Positions 10,140 through 19,775 of a stretch of 64,000 nt of DNA are shown here, piece by piece. Origin of the DNA: Brevundimonas aurantiaca (GTDB lineage: Bacteria > Pseudomonadota > Alphaproteobacteria > Caulobacterales > Caulobacteraceae); contig NZ_JACHOQ010000002.1 in NCBI RefSeq assembly GCF_014199955.1, positions 372,001-436,000 on the forward strand, in the 5' to 3' direction. The notes beneath the pieces are model-generated. The model was given only the letters and a program-made list of their open reading frames with translations, did no database searches and had not been told where the DNA came from. Position 1 is the first letter of the stretch. Every line of letters starts with the position of its first letter. Both the position numbers and the translations under genes were made by a program.

Positions 10140-10742
10140 TTAGTTGGCGGCGGCCGGCTGTTGCGGCTGCTGCGCCGGCACCGGCATGCGGTTGAACGAC
10201 AGGGTCGGCAGGGCCGTGTTCAGCCGCTGGATCGCCGCGTCGGTCAGGTCCATGGCCGGGTTCATCATGAAGACGCTCTCGCGGTCCAGCAGCAGGCCGC
10301 AGCCCTTTTCCTGATAGAGGGCGGTCAGGATCGGCGAGACGGCCTCGGTGATGGCCTGGCGCTGCATGGCCAGGGTGTAGCGCAGCTCGTTCTCGCGGGT
10401 GGCTTCCAGCTGCTGGGCCTCCTGGGCGCGCTGCTGCAGGGCCTGACGGCGCTGTTGCAGTTGATCCGCCGGCAGGCTAGCGCCCGAGGTTTGCAGTTGC
10501 TGGGCTTCCGACTGGATGGCGGTGGCGTAGGGCTGGAGCTCGCCCTGAACCTCCTGGGCCAGTTGCTGCATGCGGGCCTCGACCGCCTGACCGGCGGCCG
10601 ACTGGGCCAGCAGGCGGGCGTTGTAATAGACGCAGACGCCCGGAATGACCGGACCGGGGTTGGCCGGCGCGGCCGTCTGGGCCGAGGCGGCGGTGGCGAC
10701 CAGCGAGGCGGCGGCCGTGGCGGCGATGATCAGAGCTTTCAT
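10140..10742 (-). CDS. OmpH/Skp-family periplasmic chaperone
   Basis: This 200-residue exported protein has a clear signal peptide (MKALIIAATAAASLVATAASA, cleavage near residue 21). A charged, Gln-rich, coiled-coil centre (about 60-140: QQLAQEVQGEL, QQRRQALQQRAQEA) is the tentacle region of Skp trimers. Skp-type chaperones hold unfolded outer-membrane proteins on the way to BamA. The position directly after bamA and before lpxD is the conserved place for skp/ompH. The sequence is poorly conserved, so assignment rests on the coiled coil, the signal peptide and synteny. The C-terminus is Pro/Gln/Ala-rich. Confidence 0.85.
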   Translation of the reverse strand: MKALIIAATAAASLVATAASAQTAAPANPGPVIPGVCVYYNARLLAQSAAGQAVEARMQQLAQEVQGELQPYATAIQSEAQQLQTSGASLPADQLQQRRQALQQRAQEAQQLEATRENELRYTLAMQRQAITEAVSPILTALYQEKGCGLLLDRESVFMMNPAMDLTDAAIQRLNTALPTLSFNRMPVPAQQPQQPAAAN

Positions 10743-10779
10743 AGGTATTCCTCTGCGAGCGCTTTTTTGCGTCGCTTCC

Positions 10780-13194
10780 TTAGAACTGGGTGGAGGTCGA
10801 GAAGCGGAAGGATTCCGTCTTGTCGTAGTCTTCCTTGGACAGGACCTTTGAGATGTCGAACCGGATCGGGCCCATCGGCGACTTCCAGTGGATGCTGACG
10901 CCGGCGGAAGCCCGCAGCGACAGCTCGTCGGCGATGGTGGTGTCGACCGTGCCGGTCGAGGTCAGCTTATAGCGGTCATCCAGAACTCCCAGGGTGCCGA
11001 CGTCGGCGAACAGCGAGGTCTTGATGCCGTACTGTTCGGGCAGATAGTTGGGCACGGTCAGTTCGACGGTGCCGATGGCGTAGAAGTTGCCCCCCAGGGC
11101 GTCGGTGGTGTCCAGGTCGCGCGGCCCCATGCCGGCGGTTTCGAAGCCGCGGAAGCTGTTGCCGCCCTTGAAGAAGCGATCGTTGATGCGGATCGGGTCG
11201 CCGTTCCAGCCGCTGACATAGCCGGTGGAGCCTTGAAGGCTGACGATCCAGCGCGGGGTGATGCCGTAGTACCAGGCGGCGTCCGCCTCGGTCTTCACAT
11301 AGTTGACGTCGCCGCCCAGGCCCGCGAAGTCCTGACGCAAGGAGCCGGACCAGCCGCGCGTCGGCCGGATCGGATCGTTGGTGTAGTTCATCTGAAGCGT
11401 ATAGCCCGCAGACGAGTTGATGTAGCTGCCGACCTGGTCGCACAGGGCCGAAGAGCCGCTGCCGCTGGTGTTGCAATAGCCGGTCGGGACGATGATTTCG
11501 TCGGACTTCAGGAAGTAGCGGGTGCTGAGCCACATATTGCCGTTCAGCGGATAGGTCAGACGCAAGCCGCCGCCGGTCGAACGGTAGTCGTAGGAGGAAT
11601 ATTCGCTGAGGTCATAGCGCGAGTGGAACAGGTCCCACCCGGCGCGCAGATCGCGGCCCAGGAATTTCGGCTCGGTGAAGCGGAAGTCGACCTGTTGACG
11701 CAGCGAACCCCACTCCAGCCGGGCGACGACGTTCTGGCCCCGACCGCGGAAGTTCCGCTCTGAAATGCCCAGGTTCACCGTAAAGGAATCGACCGAGCTG
11801 AAGCCGGCCCCGACCGAAAGTTCGCCGGTGGGCTGTTCCTGGACGTTGACGTTGACGATGCTCCGGTCCGGGGCGCTGCCGCGGGTCTCTTCGATCGTCA
11901 CGTCCTTGAAGAAGCCCAGCGCGCGCAGATTGTTGCGCGACCGTTCCATCAGGGCGCGGTTGAAGGCGTCGCCTTCGGTCAGCATCAGCTCGCGCCGGAT
12001 GACGGGATCGATGGTGCGGGTGTTGCCGACCACATTGATGCGGTCGATGTAGACCCGCTGGCCTTCTGAGACGTTGAAGGTGACGTCGACCGTATCGGTG
12101 TCGGGATTGGCGCGGTACGTCGGATTGATCTCGACGAAGGCGTAGCCGGCCGATCCCGCCGCAAAGGTCAAGGCGTCGACCGCCTGTTCGATCTTGTCGC
12201 TTTCGTACAGCTGGCCTTCGCGGATCGGGACCAGGGCCTTCAGGAACTGGGCGTTGAGGCGGTCGTTCTGAGTGACCACGTCGATCTTGCCGAAGTTGTA
12301 CTTGTCGCCTTCGTTCAGCGTCAGGGTGATCTGGAAGGCCTGATTATCCGGCTGAAGTTCCGCAACCGACGAAATGATGCGGAAGTCGTAATAGCCGCGG
12401 TTGGTGTAGAATTTGCGCAGCTGCTCCTGGTCGTACTCCAGGCGGTTGGGATCGTAATTGTCGTTGTTGGAGAAGAACTTCCACCACTGCGACCGCTCCG
12501 TCACCATGACGTCGCGGACGTCGTTGTCCGAAAAGGCCTTGTTGCCCAGGACATTGATGGCGCTGATGCCAGTCTGCGGTCCTTCGTTGATCTCGAAGAT
12601 CACATCGACGCGGTTCTGCTCCAACTGAACCAGCTTGGGCGTGACCGTCGCGGATATCCGGCCTTGGAGACGATAAAGCTCCACGATGGAGCCGACGTCC
12701 TCCTGAACCTTGGCGCGGGTGTAGATGCCGCGCGGCTGGAGAGTGACCTCCTTGGTCAGCTTGTCCTGAGAGACGGCGCTGTTCCCCTCGAACACCACCT
12801 GGTTGATGATCGGGTTTTCGACGATCTGGACGATCAGGTCGCCGTTCTGCACGCCCAACTGCACGTCGGCGAACAGGCCGGTCCGCGACAGGGTGCGCAC
12901 GGCCACGTCCAGCACGGCGGCGTCGACGGTGTCGCCGGGGCGGATCGGCAGATAGGACAGGACCGTGGTCTGGTCGATCCGCTGGGCGCCCTGGACGATG
13001 ATCCGATTGACGGTCAGGGCCTGGGGCGCTGCGACCTCGACGCGCGGCGGCTGTTGCGGGGCCGCGCCCTCGGCAGCGGGCGCCGGAGCCGACTGAGCCA
13101 GGGCGGGAGCGGAAAAGCCCGCGGCCACGGCCAGCGCCAGGAGGCTGGATCGGGCGCTCAGTCGGACGGCGGCGCGAGATTTCATGTCGTTCAT
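10780..13194 (-). CDS. bamA: Outer membrane protein assembly factor BamA
   Basis: BamA is the essential Omp85 insertase for outer-membrane beta-barrels. The roughly 804-residue product has a signal peptide ending PALAQ, an Ala/Pro linker, and five POTRA domains (about residues 50-400; the first begins VNRIIVQGAQRIDQTTV). A 16-strand barrel ends in a C-terminal Phe (RFSTSTQF). The conserved loop motif appears as KGGNSFRGFETAGMGP. Start choice is uncertain: ATG at 13194 and 13185 both precede the signal peptide, a GTG overlaps the rseP stop at 13227, and no strong Shine-Dalgarno sequence decides. It follows rseP directly. Confidence 0.96.
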   Translation of the reverse strand: MNDMKSRAAVRLSARSSLLALAVAAGFSAPALAQSAPAPAAEGAAPQQPPRVEVAAPQALTVNRIIVQGAQRIDQTTVLSYLPIRPGDTVDAAVLDVAVRTLSRTGLFADVQLGVQNGDLIVQIVENPIINQVVFEGNSAVSQDKLTKEVTLQPRGIYTRAKVQEDVGSIVELYRLQGRISATVTPKLVQLEQNRVDVIFEINEGPQTGISAINVLGNKAFSDNDVRDVMVTERSQWWKFFSNNDNYDPNRLEYDQEQLRKFYTNRGYYDFRIISSVAELQPDNQAFQITLTLNEGDKYNFGKIDVVTQNDRLNAQFLKALVPIREGQLYESDKIEQAVDALTFAAGSAGYAFVEINPTYRANPDTDTVDVTFNVSEGQRVYIDRINVVGNTRTIDPVIRRELMLTEGDAFNRALMERSRNNLRALGFFKDVTIEETRGSAPDRSIVNVNVQEQPTGELSVGAGFSSVDSFTVNLGISERNFRGRGQNVVARLEWGSLRQQVDFRFTEPKFLGRDLRAGWDLFHSRYDLSEYSSYDYRSTGGGLRLTYPLNGNMWLSTRYFLKSDEIIVPTGYCNTSGSGSSALCDQVGSYINSSAGYTLQMNYTNDPIRPTRGWSGSLRQDFAGLGGDVNYVKTEADAAWYYGITPRWIVSLQGSTGYVSGWNGDPIRINDRFFKGGNSFRGFETAGMGPRDLDTTDALGGNFYAIGTVELTVPNYLPEQYGIKTSLFADVGTLGVLDDRYKLTSTGTVDTTIADELSLRASAGVSIHWKSPMGPIRFDISKVLSKEDYDKTESFRFSTSTQF

Positions 13195-13223
13195 TCTGAA
13201 AACCATCGGGGGCTGGCGTCGGC

Positions 13224-14441
13224 TCACGAGACGAGCCCGCCGAGGAATTGGAAGAGGTTGAGCTTCTGTAGGTCGTTCCACGTCGCGAACAACATAAATC
13301 CCGCCAGAAGCGCAAGACCTGCGCGATAGCCCATCTCCTGATACCGCGCCGCCACGGGTCGCCGCGCCACGGCTTCATAGCCGTAGAAAAGCAGGTGGCC
13401 GCCGTCCAGAACCGGAATGGGCAAAAGATTTAGAAATCCGATTCCGATCGAAAGTATGGCGGCGAAGCTTGTCAGGGTGAGAAGGAGGTTGAGCGCCATC
13501 GCCTGAGGCGCGGGATCGGCCTCCACCGCCGCCGTGGTCAGGGCGCCGGTCGCCTTGGCGATCCCCAGCGGTCCGCTGAACTGATCGCCCGACTCCCGAC
13601 CCGTGACCAGCCGCCCCAGATAGGTCAGGGTCGAGCCGATGATTTCGCCGGTCTGACGCACCCCCTCGGTCACGGCCTCGAGCGGCCCATAGCGGAGATG
13701 GCGGACATCGGCCCGGCTGGCGCCCAGCCCCAGGCCGATCCGACCCACCTTGATGCGGCCGGCGATCGGATCGTTTTCTTCCCGGCGCTCCGGCACCGCC
13801 ACCAGTTCCACCGTCTGCGCGCCGCGCTCGACGGTGAAGCGAACCGGGTCGCCGGTGGACAGCATGACCGTCTGGGTCACCTCTCCCCCGTCCCGCACTG
13901 TGCGGCCGTTGACCCCGGTGATCAGGTCGCCCACCTGGAATCCGGCGGCGGCGGCGGGGGAACCGGCCTGAATCTGGGCCACCCGCGCCGGCCGGATCTG
14001 CGTGCCGATGGTCATGAAGACCAGGGCGAAGATCGAAATCGCCAGGATGAAGTTGGCCGCCGGGCCGGCGACGACGATCAGGGCGCGCTGCCAGACGGGT
14101 TTGAAATGAAAGTAGTCGCGTTCGGCCCCCGCACCGCCCTGGGCGACCAGGCGTTGGCGCAGTTCGGCCAGCCCGGCCTGATCGGGCACGCTGGATGCAT
14201 CCAGATCGCCGGAGAATTTGACGTAGCCGCCGAGCGGCATCCAACCCAGCCGCCATTCGATCCCGTGGCGGTCGGTGCGGCTGAAGATCGCCCGGCCGAA
14301 GCCGATGGCGAACCGATCCACCTTCACGCCGAAGGCGCGGGCGACCAGGAAATGGCCCAGTTCATGGATGGTGACGATGAAGGTCAGCACCAGCAGGAAC
14401 GGCACGATATAGATCAGGATCTGACCCAGGGCGCCCAGCAT
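13224..14441 (-). CDS. rseP: Site-2 protease RseP (zinc metalloprotease with PDZ domain)
   Basis: This inner-membrane zinc protease of the S2P family performs intramembrane cleavage of anti-sigma factors or other type II membrane proteins. The 405-residue product has the HExxH zinc motif in its first helix (TIHELGHFLVA, His26-Glu27-His30). A single PDZ domain spans about 130-210 (GSPAAAAGFQVGDLITGVNG). The second metal-binding motif NLLPIPVLDGGHLL lies near residue 345. One PDZ domain rather than the two of E. coli RseP is usual in alphaproteobacteria. It lies between dxr and bamA, the conserved envelope order. Confidence 0.95.
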   Translation of the reverse strand: MLGALGQILIYIVPFLLVLTFIVTIHELGHFLVARAFGVKVDRFAIGFGRAIFSRTDRHGIEWRLGWMPLGGYVKFSGDLDASSVPDQAGLAELRQRLVAQGGAGAERDYFHFKPVWQRALIVVAGPAANFILAISIFALVFMTIGTQIRPARVAQIQAGSPAAAAGFQVGDLITGVNGRTVRDGGEVTQTVMLSTGDPVRFTVERGAQTVELVAVPERREENDPIAGRIKVGRIGLGLGASRADVRHLRYGPLEAVTEGVRQTGEIIGSTLTYLGRLVTGRESGDQFSGPLGIAKATGALTTAAVEADPAPQAMALNLLLTLTSFAAILSIGIGFLNLLPIPVLDGGHLLFYGYEAVARRPVAARYQEMGYRAGLALLAGFMLFATWNDLQKLNLFQFLGGLVS

Positions 14442-14464
14442 CGTAAATCGTCTCCCCTGGCCGA

Positions 14465-15661
14465 TCAGGCCGCGTTCGCCAGTCCGGCGATAATGGATCC
14501 GGCGATCCGTCGCGCCTCAGCATCGACCGAAAGGGCCGCGCTGCAGGCGTCTCCAGAGCCGAACACCATCCCCGCTTTCATCGCACGCTCAAGGGTTTCG
14601 GCGACGACTGCGGCAATATTGAGAAAGGCCAGCTTGCGGTCAAGAAAGGCGAAGGCCGCCATCTCATTGGCGGCGTTGAACACCGCCGGCGCCGCCCCGC
14701 CCGCCTTCAGGGCTTGACGGGCCAGGTCCAAGGCCGGAAAACGCGCCAGATCCGGCGCTTCGAACGTCAGCCGCCCCAGCTCGGGCAGGTCCAGCTTGGG
14801 CGCGGGCCAGGCGATCCGGTCGGGCCAGGCCAGGGCGCAGGCGATCGGTGTGCGCATGTCCGGCGGGCCCATCTGGGCCAGGGTCGAACCATCCACATAT
14901 TCCACAAGGCTATGGATGATCGATTCGGGGTGGACCACGACGTCGATCCGATCGGCGGGCATGGCGAACAGATAGGCCGCCTCGATCATCTCCAACCCCT
15001 TGTTGGCCATGGTCGCGCTGTCGACCGAGATTTTGGCGCCCATGCTCCAGTTGGGGTGGGCCACGGCCTGTTCCGGCGTGATCCCGACCATCTGGGCTCG
15101 CGGAGTCTGGCGAAAGGGCCCGCCTGAGGCCGTCAGCACCAGCTTGGCCACCCGCTCCGGCGCCTCGGCCGGAAACACCTGGAAGATGGCCGAATGTTCG
15201 GAATCGACCGGGATCAGACGTCCCCCCGCCCGGTTCACGCGCTCGATCAGGGTCGCGCCGCAGCAGACCAGGCTTTCCTTGTTCGCCAGGGCTAGGGTCG
15301 CGCCGGTGTCGGCCGCCGCCCAGGCCGACTTCAGCCCCGCCGCCCCGACGATGGAGGCCATGACCCAGTCGACGGGACGGCTCGCCGCCTCGACGACCGC
15401 CGCCTCTCCCGCCGCCGCCGCCACGTCCGTGCCGGCCAGGGCGTCGCGAAGCTCGTCCAGACGCGCGGCGTCGGCGGTCACGGCCACACGCGGCTTCCAG
15501 CGCCGGGCCTGTTCAGCCAGCCGGGCGATATTCGATCCGCCCGTCAGGGCCTCGACCTCAAAGGCGGCGGCTCCGCCCGCCTCGGCCTGGTCCATCAGGT
15601 CCAGGGTGGACGAACCCACCGAGCCCGTAGAGCCCAGAACGGAGACGCGACGGCGGATCAA
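14465..15661 (-). CDS. dxr: 1-deoxy-D-xylulose 5-phosphate reductoisomerase
   Basis: Dxr converts DXP to MEP with NADPH, the committed step of the non-mevalonate isoprenoid pathway. The 398-residue product carries the NADPH-binding motif [15 protein letters not shown] at the N-terminus, the catalytic and metal-binding region [12 protein letters not shown], and the ASGGPFR segment. A long open frame runs upstream, but the family N-terminus begins at [10 protein letters not shown]. The likely start is therefore TTG at 15661, overlapping the cdsA stop (TCTTGA). Length is normal from that start. It supplies precursors for UppS two genes upstream. Confidence 0.95.
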   Translation of the reverse strand: MIRRRVSVLGSTGSVGSSTLDLMDQAEAGGAAAFEVEALTGGSNIARLAEQARRWKPRVAVTADAARLDELRDALAGTDVAAAAGEAAVVEAASRPVDWVMASIVGAAGLKSAWAAADTGATLALANKESLVCCGATLIERVNRAGGRLIPVDSEHSAIFQVFPAEAPERVAKLVLTASGGPFRQTPRAQMVGITPEQAVAHPNWSMGAKISVDSATMANKGLEMIEAAYLFAMPADRIDVVVHPESIIHSLVEYVDGSTLAQMGPPDMRTPIACALAWPDRIAWPAPKLDLPELGRLTFEAPDLARFPALDLARQALKAGGAAPAVFNAANEMAAFAFLDRKLAFLNIAAVVAETLERAMKAGMVFGSGDACSAALSVDAEARRIAGSIIAGLANAA

Positions 15662-16479
15662 GACGCGCCCCGCTCGACCATCAGAACGATCAGCCGTCCG
15701 ACGGCGACGACCACGACGGCGAACATCAGCCCATCCACCCGATCGAGCAGGCCGCCGTGGCCGGGAATGGTGTTGCCCGCGTCCTTCACCCCGAAGCGCC
15801 GCTTCAGGCCCGATTCCCACAGGTCGCCCGCCATGGTCGCCAGGGCGGCCGCAAGACCCAGCACGCCGCCCCAGAAGACGGTCAACCGCCCCATGTCGAA
15901 CCAGGCCGTCATGACGGCTCCGGCGACGGCGCCCGCCAGTATGCCCCCGACGAAGCCGGACCAGGTCTTGTTGGGCGAAAAGCGGGGCCACAGCTTGGGC
16001 CCGCCGAAGGTCGATCCGGCCAGATAGGCCAGGATGTCAGCCGACCAGGCGACGGCGAAGACCAGCACCGTCCAATGCAGGCCGACCGTGGCGTCCACGT
16101 CCCGCAACCAGATCAGCAGGACCGACGGCCAGCCCAGATAGAGGACCCCATAGGCGGCGTCCAAGGCCTGTTGCCCCCGGCTGCGCGCATAGAGGCCGGC
16201 GGCGGCGGCGCCGAAAACCAACATCACGAAGGCGACCGACATGACGCCGAAATAGGCGCTGACCACTGCGGCGACCACGCCCAGGCTGACGGCCCCGCCG
16301 ATCAGGCGTCGCGCATGCGGGGCGCTCATCGCCGCCCATTCAAAGGCCAGGACCACGCCGGCGGCGGTGATCAGGGCCAGAAACCAGACGCCGCCGATCC
16401 AGGTCGCCGCCACGGCGGCCGGCGCCAGGACGGCGGCGGAGGCGGCCCGCAAGGCGATGTCGCGTCCCTTGACCGCCAT
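15658..16479 (-). CDS. cdsA: Phosphatidate cytidylyltransferase
   Basis: CdsA makes CDP-diacylglycerol from phosphatidate and CTP for all phospholipid synthesis. The roughly 273-residue product has about eight hydrophobic helices. The C-terminal family signature is visible: [20 protein letters not shown] followed by GLLDRVDG. The start chosen is the ATG at 16479 ([11 protein letters not shown]), which overlaps the uppS stop as TGATG. The longer open frame upstream lies inside uppS. The cdsA-dxr junction also overlaps, so uppS-cdsA-dxr are translationally coupled. Confidence 0.95.
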   Translation of the reverse strand: MAVKGRDIALRAASAAVLAPAAVAATWIGGVWFLALITAAGVVLAFEWAAMSAPHARRLIGGAVSLGVVAAVVSAYFGVMSVAFVMLVFGAAAAGLYARSRGQQALDAAYGVLYLGWPSVLLIWLRDVDATVGLHWTVLVFAVAWSADILAYLAGSTFGGPKLWPRFSPNKTWSGFVGGILAGAVAGAVMTAWFDMGRLTVFWGGVLGLAAALATMAGDLWESGLKRRFGVKDAGNTIPGHGGLLDRVDGLMFAVVVVAVGRLIVLMVERGAS

Positions 16480-17240
16480 CAGGCCGACACGCGCGCAGGC
16501 TCGACCGCACGACCGCCATAGCGGCGCTCGCGCTGCCGGAAGATCAGCACCGCCTCCTCCAGCGCCTTCGGTCCATAGTCGGGCCAGAGCACGTCCTGAA
16601 ACACCAGTTCGGCATAGGCGGCTTCCCACAGCAGGAAGTTCGACAGCCGCTGCTCGCCCGAGGTGCGGATGATCAGGTCCAGCGGCGGCGAGCCCGCCGT
16701 GGCCAGGCCGTCGGTGATGTCGGCCTCGCCGATCGGCTCGATCGTCTCGCCGGCCAGCATCCGCTGCATATGGCGACGGGCGGCGTCGATCAGGTCCGCG
16801 CGGCCGCCGTAGTTGAAGGCGACCTGAAGCAGGAACCGATCATTGTGCGCGGTCTGGGCCTCGGCCCTTTCGATGATGGCGGCGATGTCGGCCGGAAGGC
16901 CCTCGCGACGGCCCAGAACCCTCAGGCGCACGCCCGCCTTTTCCAGACGGGCCAGATCGCTGGCGACATAGGTTCGCACCAGCCCCATCAGGTCCGAGAC
17001 CTCGTCGGGGGGGCGGCTCCAGTTCTCGGTCGAAAAGCCGAAGACGGTCAGACACTGGATGCCCAGATCCGGCGCCGCCTGGATGGTGCGCTTCAGGGCC
17101 TGGACGCCCTCGCGATGGCCCACGGCGCGCGGCAGCCCGCGCGCCTTCGCCCAGCGACCGTTGCCGTCCATGATGATGGCGACATGGCGCGGTCCAGCGG
17201 GAGGACGCGAGCCTGAAGGCGCGGCGCTGTCTGCCGTCAT
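16479..17240 (-). CDS. uppS: Isoprenyl transferase (undecaprenyl diphosphate synthase)
   Basis: UppS condenses isopentenyl-PP onto farnesyl-PP to make the C55 lipid carrier for peptidoglycan and LPS. The 253-residue cis-prenyltransferase has the conserved HVAIIMDGNGRWAKARGL with catalytic Asp25. GFSTENW follows, and the C-terminal motif is DLIIRTSGEQRLSNFLLWE. An Ala/Pro/Ser-rich stretch of about 18 residues precedes the fold. It lies 34 bases after frr and overlaps cdsA. Confidence 0.96.
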   Translation of the reverse strand: MTADSAAPSGSRPPAGPRHVAIIMDGNGRWAKARGLPRAVGHREGVQALKRTIQAAPDLGIQCLTVFGFSTENWSRPPDEVSDLMGLVRTYVASDLARLEKAGVRLRVLGRREGLPADIAAIIERAEAQTAHNDRFLLQVAFNYGGRADLIDAARRHMQRMLAGETIEPIGEADITDGLATAGSPPLDLIIRTSGEQRLSNFLLWEAAYAELVFQDVLWPDYGPKALEEAVLIFRQRERRYGGRAVEPARVSA

Positions 17241-17274
17241 CTGTCTTACGATCCCATCAGGCCCGGTCTGTCCG

Positions 17275-17832
17275 TCAGACCTGCATGATCTCTTGTTCCT
17301 TGGTCTTCAAGGCTTCGTCGATACGCTTGATGGCCGCATCCGTCTCCTTCTGAACTTCGGTCTCCAGCTTCTTCTGTTCGTCCTGGCTGATCTCGCCGGC
17401 CTTTTCGGCCTTTTTGAAGTCGTCATTGGCGTCGCGGCGGACGTTGCGAACGGCGATCTTCTGCTGTTCGGCGTACTTGCCCGCCAGCTTGACCAGGTCC
17501 TTGCGGCGTTCCTCCGTCAGGGGCGGGATCGGAATACGCAGGGTCTGGCCGTCGACGATGGGGTTCAGGCCCAGATTGGCGTTGCGGATCGCCTTTTCGA
17601 CCGAGACCACCATCCCCTTGTCCCAGACATTGACCGTGATCATGCGCGGCTCGGGCACGCTGATGGCCGCGACGGCCGTCAGCGGCGAGGTCGAGCCATA
17701 GGCCTCGACCCGCACGGGCTCCAGGAGGCCGGCGTTGGCGCGTCCGGTCCGCAGGCCGCTGAACTCTTCCTTCAGGGCGGCGACCGCCTTGTCCATGCGG
17801 TCGCGGTAGGTCTTCACGTCAGGCTTGGCCAT
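17275..17832 (-). CDS. frr: Ribosome recycling factor
   Basis: RRF splits the post-termination ribosome together with EF-G. The 185-residue product is the canonical length. It shows [12 protein letters not shown] near the N-terminus and [19 protein letters not shown], then RNVRRDAND in the long helical bundle. Order pyrH-frr-uppS is widely conserved. Gaps of 39 bases to pyrH and 34 to uppS suggest a single transcript. Confidence 0.97.
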   Translation of the reverse strand: MAKPDVKTYRDRMDKAVAALKEEFSGLRTGRANAGLLEPVRVEAYGSTSPLTAVAAISVPEPRMITVNVWDKGMVVSVEKAIRNANLGLNPIVDGQTLRIPIPPLTEERRKDLVKLAGKYAEQQKIAVRNVRRDANDDFKKAEKAGEISQDEQKKLETEVQKETDAAIKRIDEALKTKEQEIMQV

Positions 17833-17871
17833 GGTCTTGGTCTCTCTCGTCTCTATTCGTCGTCCGAACGA

Positions 17872-18606
17872 TCAGCCGCGGTGCTGGATGATCGTGCAGG
17901 TGCCCTCGCCCGTCAGGGTCCGGCGCAGGGAATCGTCTTCGCGAATGGAGAAGACGACGATCGGAATGCCCGTATCGCGCATCATGGCGATGGCGGAAGC
18001 GTCCATCACCCGCAGGTCCTTGGCCAGAACGTCCTGATAGGTCAGGGTGTCATAGCGGGTCGCGGTCGGGTCCTTCTTGGGGTCGGCCGTATAGACGCCG
18101 TCCACGCTGGTGCCCTTCAAGAGGGCGTCGCAGCCCATTTCGGCGGCGCGCAGGGCCGCGCCGGAATCGGTGGTGAAGAAGGGTGCGCCCACCCCGGCGG
18201 CGAAGATCACCACCCGGCCCTTTTCCAGGTGACGCAGGGCGCGGCGGCGAATGTAGGGTTCGGCGATGGCGGCCATCGGAATGGCGCTCTGCACCCGGGT
18301 GGAGACGCCGATCTTCTCCAGCGCCGACTGCATGGCCAGGGCGTTCATGATGGTAGCCAGCATGCCCATATAGTCGGCCTGGGCCCGCTCCATCCCCGCC
18401 GCCGCCTTGGACAGGCCGCGGAAGATGTTGCCCCCGCCGATCACCAGACAGATTTCCACGCCCTCGGCCGCTACCTGCGCCACGGCCTTGGCGACCGTGT
18501 CCACCGTCTTCATGTCCACGCCGAACGCCTGGTCGCCCATCAGCACCTCGCCGGACACCTTGAGCAGGACGCGCTTGTAGCGGAAGTTCGACGGGGCGTC
18601 GGGCAT
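17872..18606 (-). CDS. pyrH: Uridylate kinase
   Basis: PyrH phosphorylates UMP to UDP and is the essential hexameric bacterial UMP kinase of the amino-acid-kinase fold. The 244-residue product starts [21 protein letters not shown] and contains [30 protein letters not shown] and [13 protein letters not shown]. Length is normal. A terminator ends the preceding rpsB-tsf unit, so pyrH probably begins a new transcript in the 125-base gap at 18607-18731. Confidence 0.97.
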   Translation of the reverse strand: MPDAPSNFRYKRVLLKVSGEVLMGDQAFGVDMKTVDTVAKAVAQVAAEGVEICLVIGGGNIFRGLSKAAAGMERAQADYMGMLATIMNALAMQSALEKIGVSTRVQSAIPMAAIAEPYIRRRALRHLEKGRVVIFAAGVGAPFFTTDSGAALRAAEMGCDALLKGTSVDGVYTADPKKDPTATRYDTLTYQDVLAKDLRVMDASAIAMMRDTGIPIVVFSIREDDSLRRTLTGEGTCTIIQHRG

Positions 18607-18703
18607 GCGGTGTGGTCCGTTGTCTGCGGCGCCGTTGAATCAGGCGACTTCTTATAGACGAAGGGCGCGCCGGCCATCAAAGCCGAACGCGCCCCTCTGA
18701 TAC

Positions 18704-18723
18704 AAAACCCTCACGAATGAGGG
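18704..18723 (-). terminator. Rho-independent terminator after tsf
   Basis: Read on the minus strand, CCCTCA-TTCG-TGAGGG forms a perfect 6-bp stem closed by a UUCG tetraloop, followed by TTTTGT. It starts a few bases after the tsf stop. A second, longer GC hairpin (18663-18694) lies beyond it without a clear U-tract. Together they separate rpsB-tsf from pyrH. Confidence 0.75.
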
Positions 18724-18731
18724 AAAGGGTC

Positions 18732-19673
18732 TTAGTTTCCGCCCATCATGGAGGCGACTTCCGACGCGAAATCGGGTCCTTCGACCTTCTCCACGCCCTC
18801 GCCCAGAGCCAAGCGGACAAAGCCCGCCAGGTGCAGGTTGGACGAGCCCAGTTCCTTGGCCGAGTTGGCGACCAGCTGTTCGATGGTCACGTCCGGATCC
18901 ATCACGAACGGCTGCTTGGTCAGCACCACGTCCTTCTGGAACTTGTTGATCTGGCCTTCCACGATCTTCTCGATCATGGCTTCGGGACGACCCTCTTCCT
19001 TGGCCTTTTCGATCAGGACGGCGCGTTCCTTTTCGATGGCGGCCGGGTCCAGATCGTCGGTGTTCAGCGACAGCGGCGCCGTGGCGGCGACGTGCATGGC
19101 GATCTTGCGGCCCAGGTCGCGCAGGGCGGTCTTGTCGCCTTCGCCTTCCAGAGCCACCAGAACGCCGATGCGGCCGACGCCCGGAGAAACGGCGTTGTGG
19201 ACATAGGTCGCGACCACGCCTTCCGACACCGACAGGCGGGCGGCGCGGCGCAGCTGCATGTTTTCGCCGACGGTGGCGATCAGGTTGGTCACCTCGTCCT
19301 GGACCGTCTTGCCGGCTTCCAGCTCGGCGCCGTGCAGAGCCTCGACCGTGTGGTGCTCAAGGCCCAGCTGGGCGAAGGCCTTGGCGGCGTTCTGGAACAG
19401 TTCGTTGCGGGCGACGAAGTCGGTTTCCGCATTGAACTCGATGGCGGCGGCGACTTCGCCCTTGCCGTCTTCCTTGGACGCCACGGCCACCAGACCTTCA
19501 GCGGCGACGCGGTCAGCCTTCTTGGCGGCCTTGGACAGGCCCTTGGCGCGCAGCCAGTCGATGGCGGCTTCGATATTGCCGTCATTTTCCTGCAGGGCCT
19601 TCTTGCAGTCCATCATGCCGACGCCCGAACGCTCGCGAAGTTCCTTCACGAGGGCGGCAGTGATCTCGGCCAT
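18732..19673 (-). CDS. tsf: Elongation factor Ts
   Basis: EF-Ts is the guanine nucleotide exchange factor for EF-Tu. The 313-residue product has the N-terminal UBA-like domain ([20 protein letters not shown]), the TDFVARN nucleotide-exchange motif at 84-90, and the two core subdomains with the coiled-coil insertion. It follows rpsB on the same strand, the usual rpsB-tsf pair. The 102-base gap contains a strong hairpin without a U-tract. Confidence 0.97.
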   Translation of the reverse strand: MAEITAALVKELRERSGVGMMDCKKALQENDGNIEAAIDWLRAKGLSKAAKKADRVAAEGLVAVASKEDGKGEVAAAIEFNAETDFVARNELFQNAAKAFAQLGLEHHTVEALHGAELEAGKTVQDEVTNLIATVGENMQLRRAARLSVSEGVVATYVHNAVSPGVGRIGVLVALEGEGDKTALRDLGRKIAMHVAATAPLSLNTDDLDPAAIEKERAVLIEKAKEEGRPEAMIEKIVEGQINKFQKDVVLTKQPFVMDPDVTIEQLVANSAKELGSSNLHLAGFVRLALGEGVEKVEGPDFASEVASMMGGN

Positions 19674-19704
19674 GTTCTTCTCCTTGGGGGATTCGTATGT
19701 GGTA

Positions 19705-19731
19705 ACGGCCGGGCTGACTTAGCCCGGCCGT
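19705..19731 (-). promoter_or_regulatory. Perfect 11-bp hairpin in the rpsB-tsf spacer
   Basis: ACGGCCGGGCT pairs with AGCCCGGCCGT around a 5-base loop (19716-19720). No U-run follows on the minus strand (next bases TACCACATACG), so it is not a standard intrinsic terminator. It could attenuate tsf relative to rpsB, stabilise the rpsB 3' end, or act as a processing site. Role is inference. Confidence 0.6.
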
Positions 19732-19775
19732 GTGTCAGTTCAACGCACGGCCCTCGTCTTGAAGGCCGTCGGGCC

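Noticed and set aside
14465..15991. A 508-residue Dxr
   Set aside because: The first 110 residues are an out-of-frame reading of cdsA; the TTG at 15661 gives the normal Dxr length.
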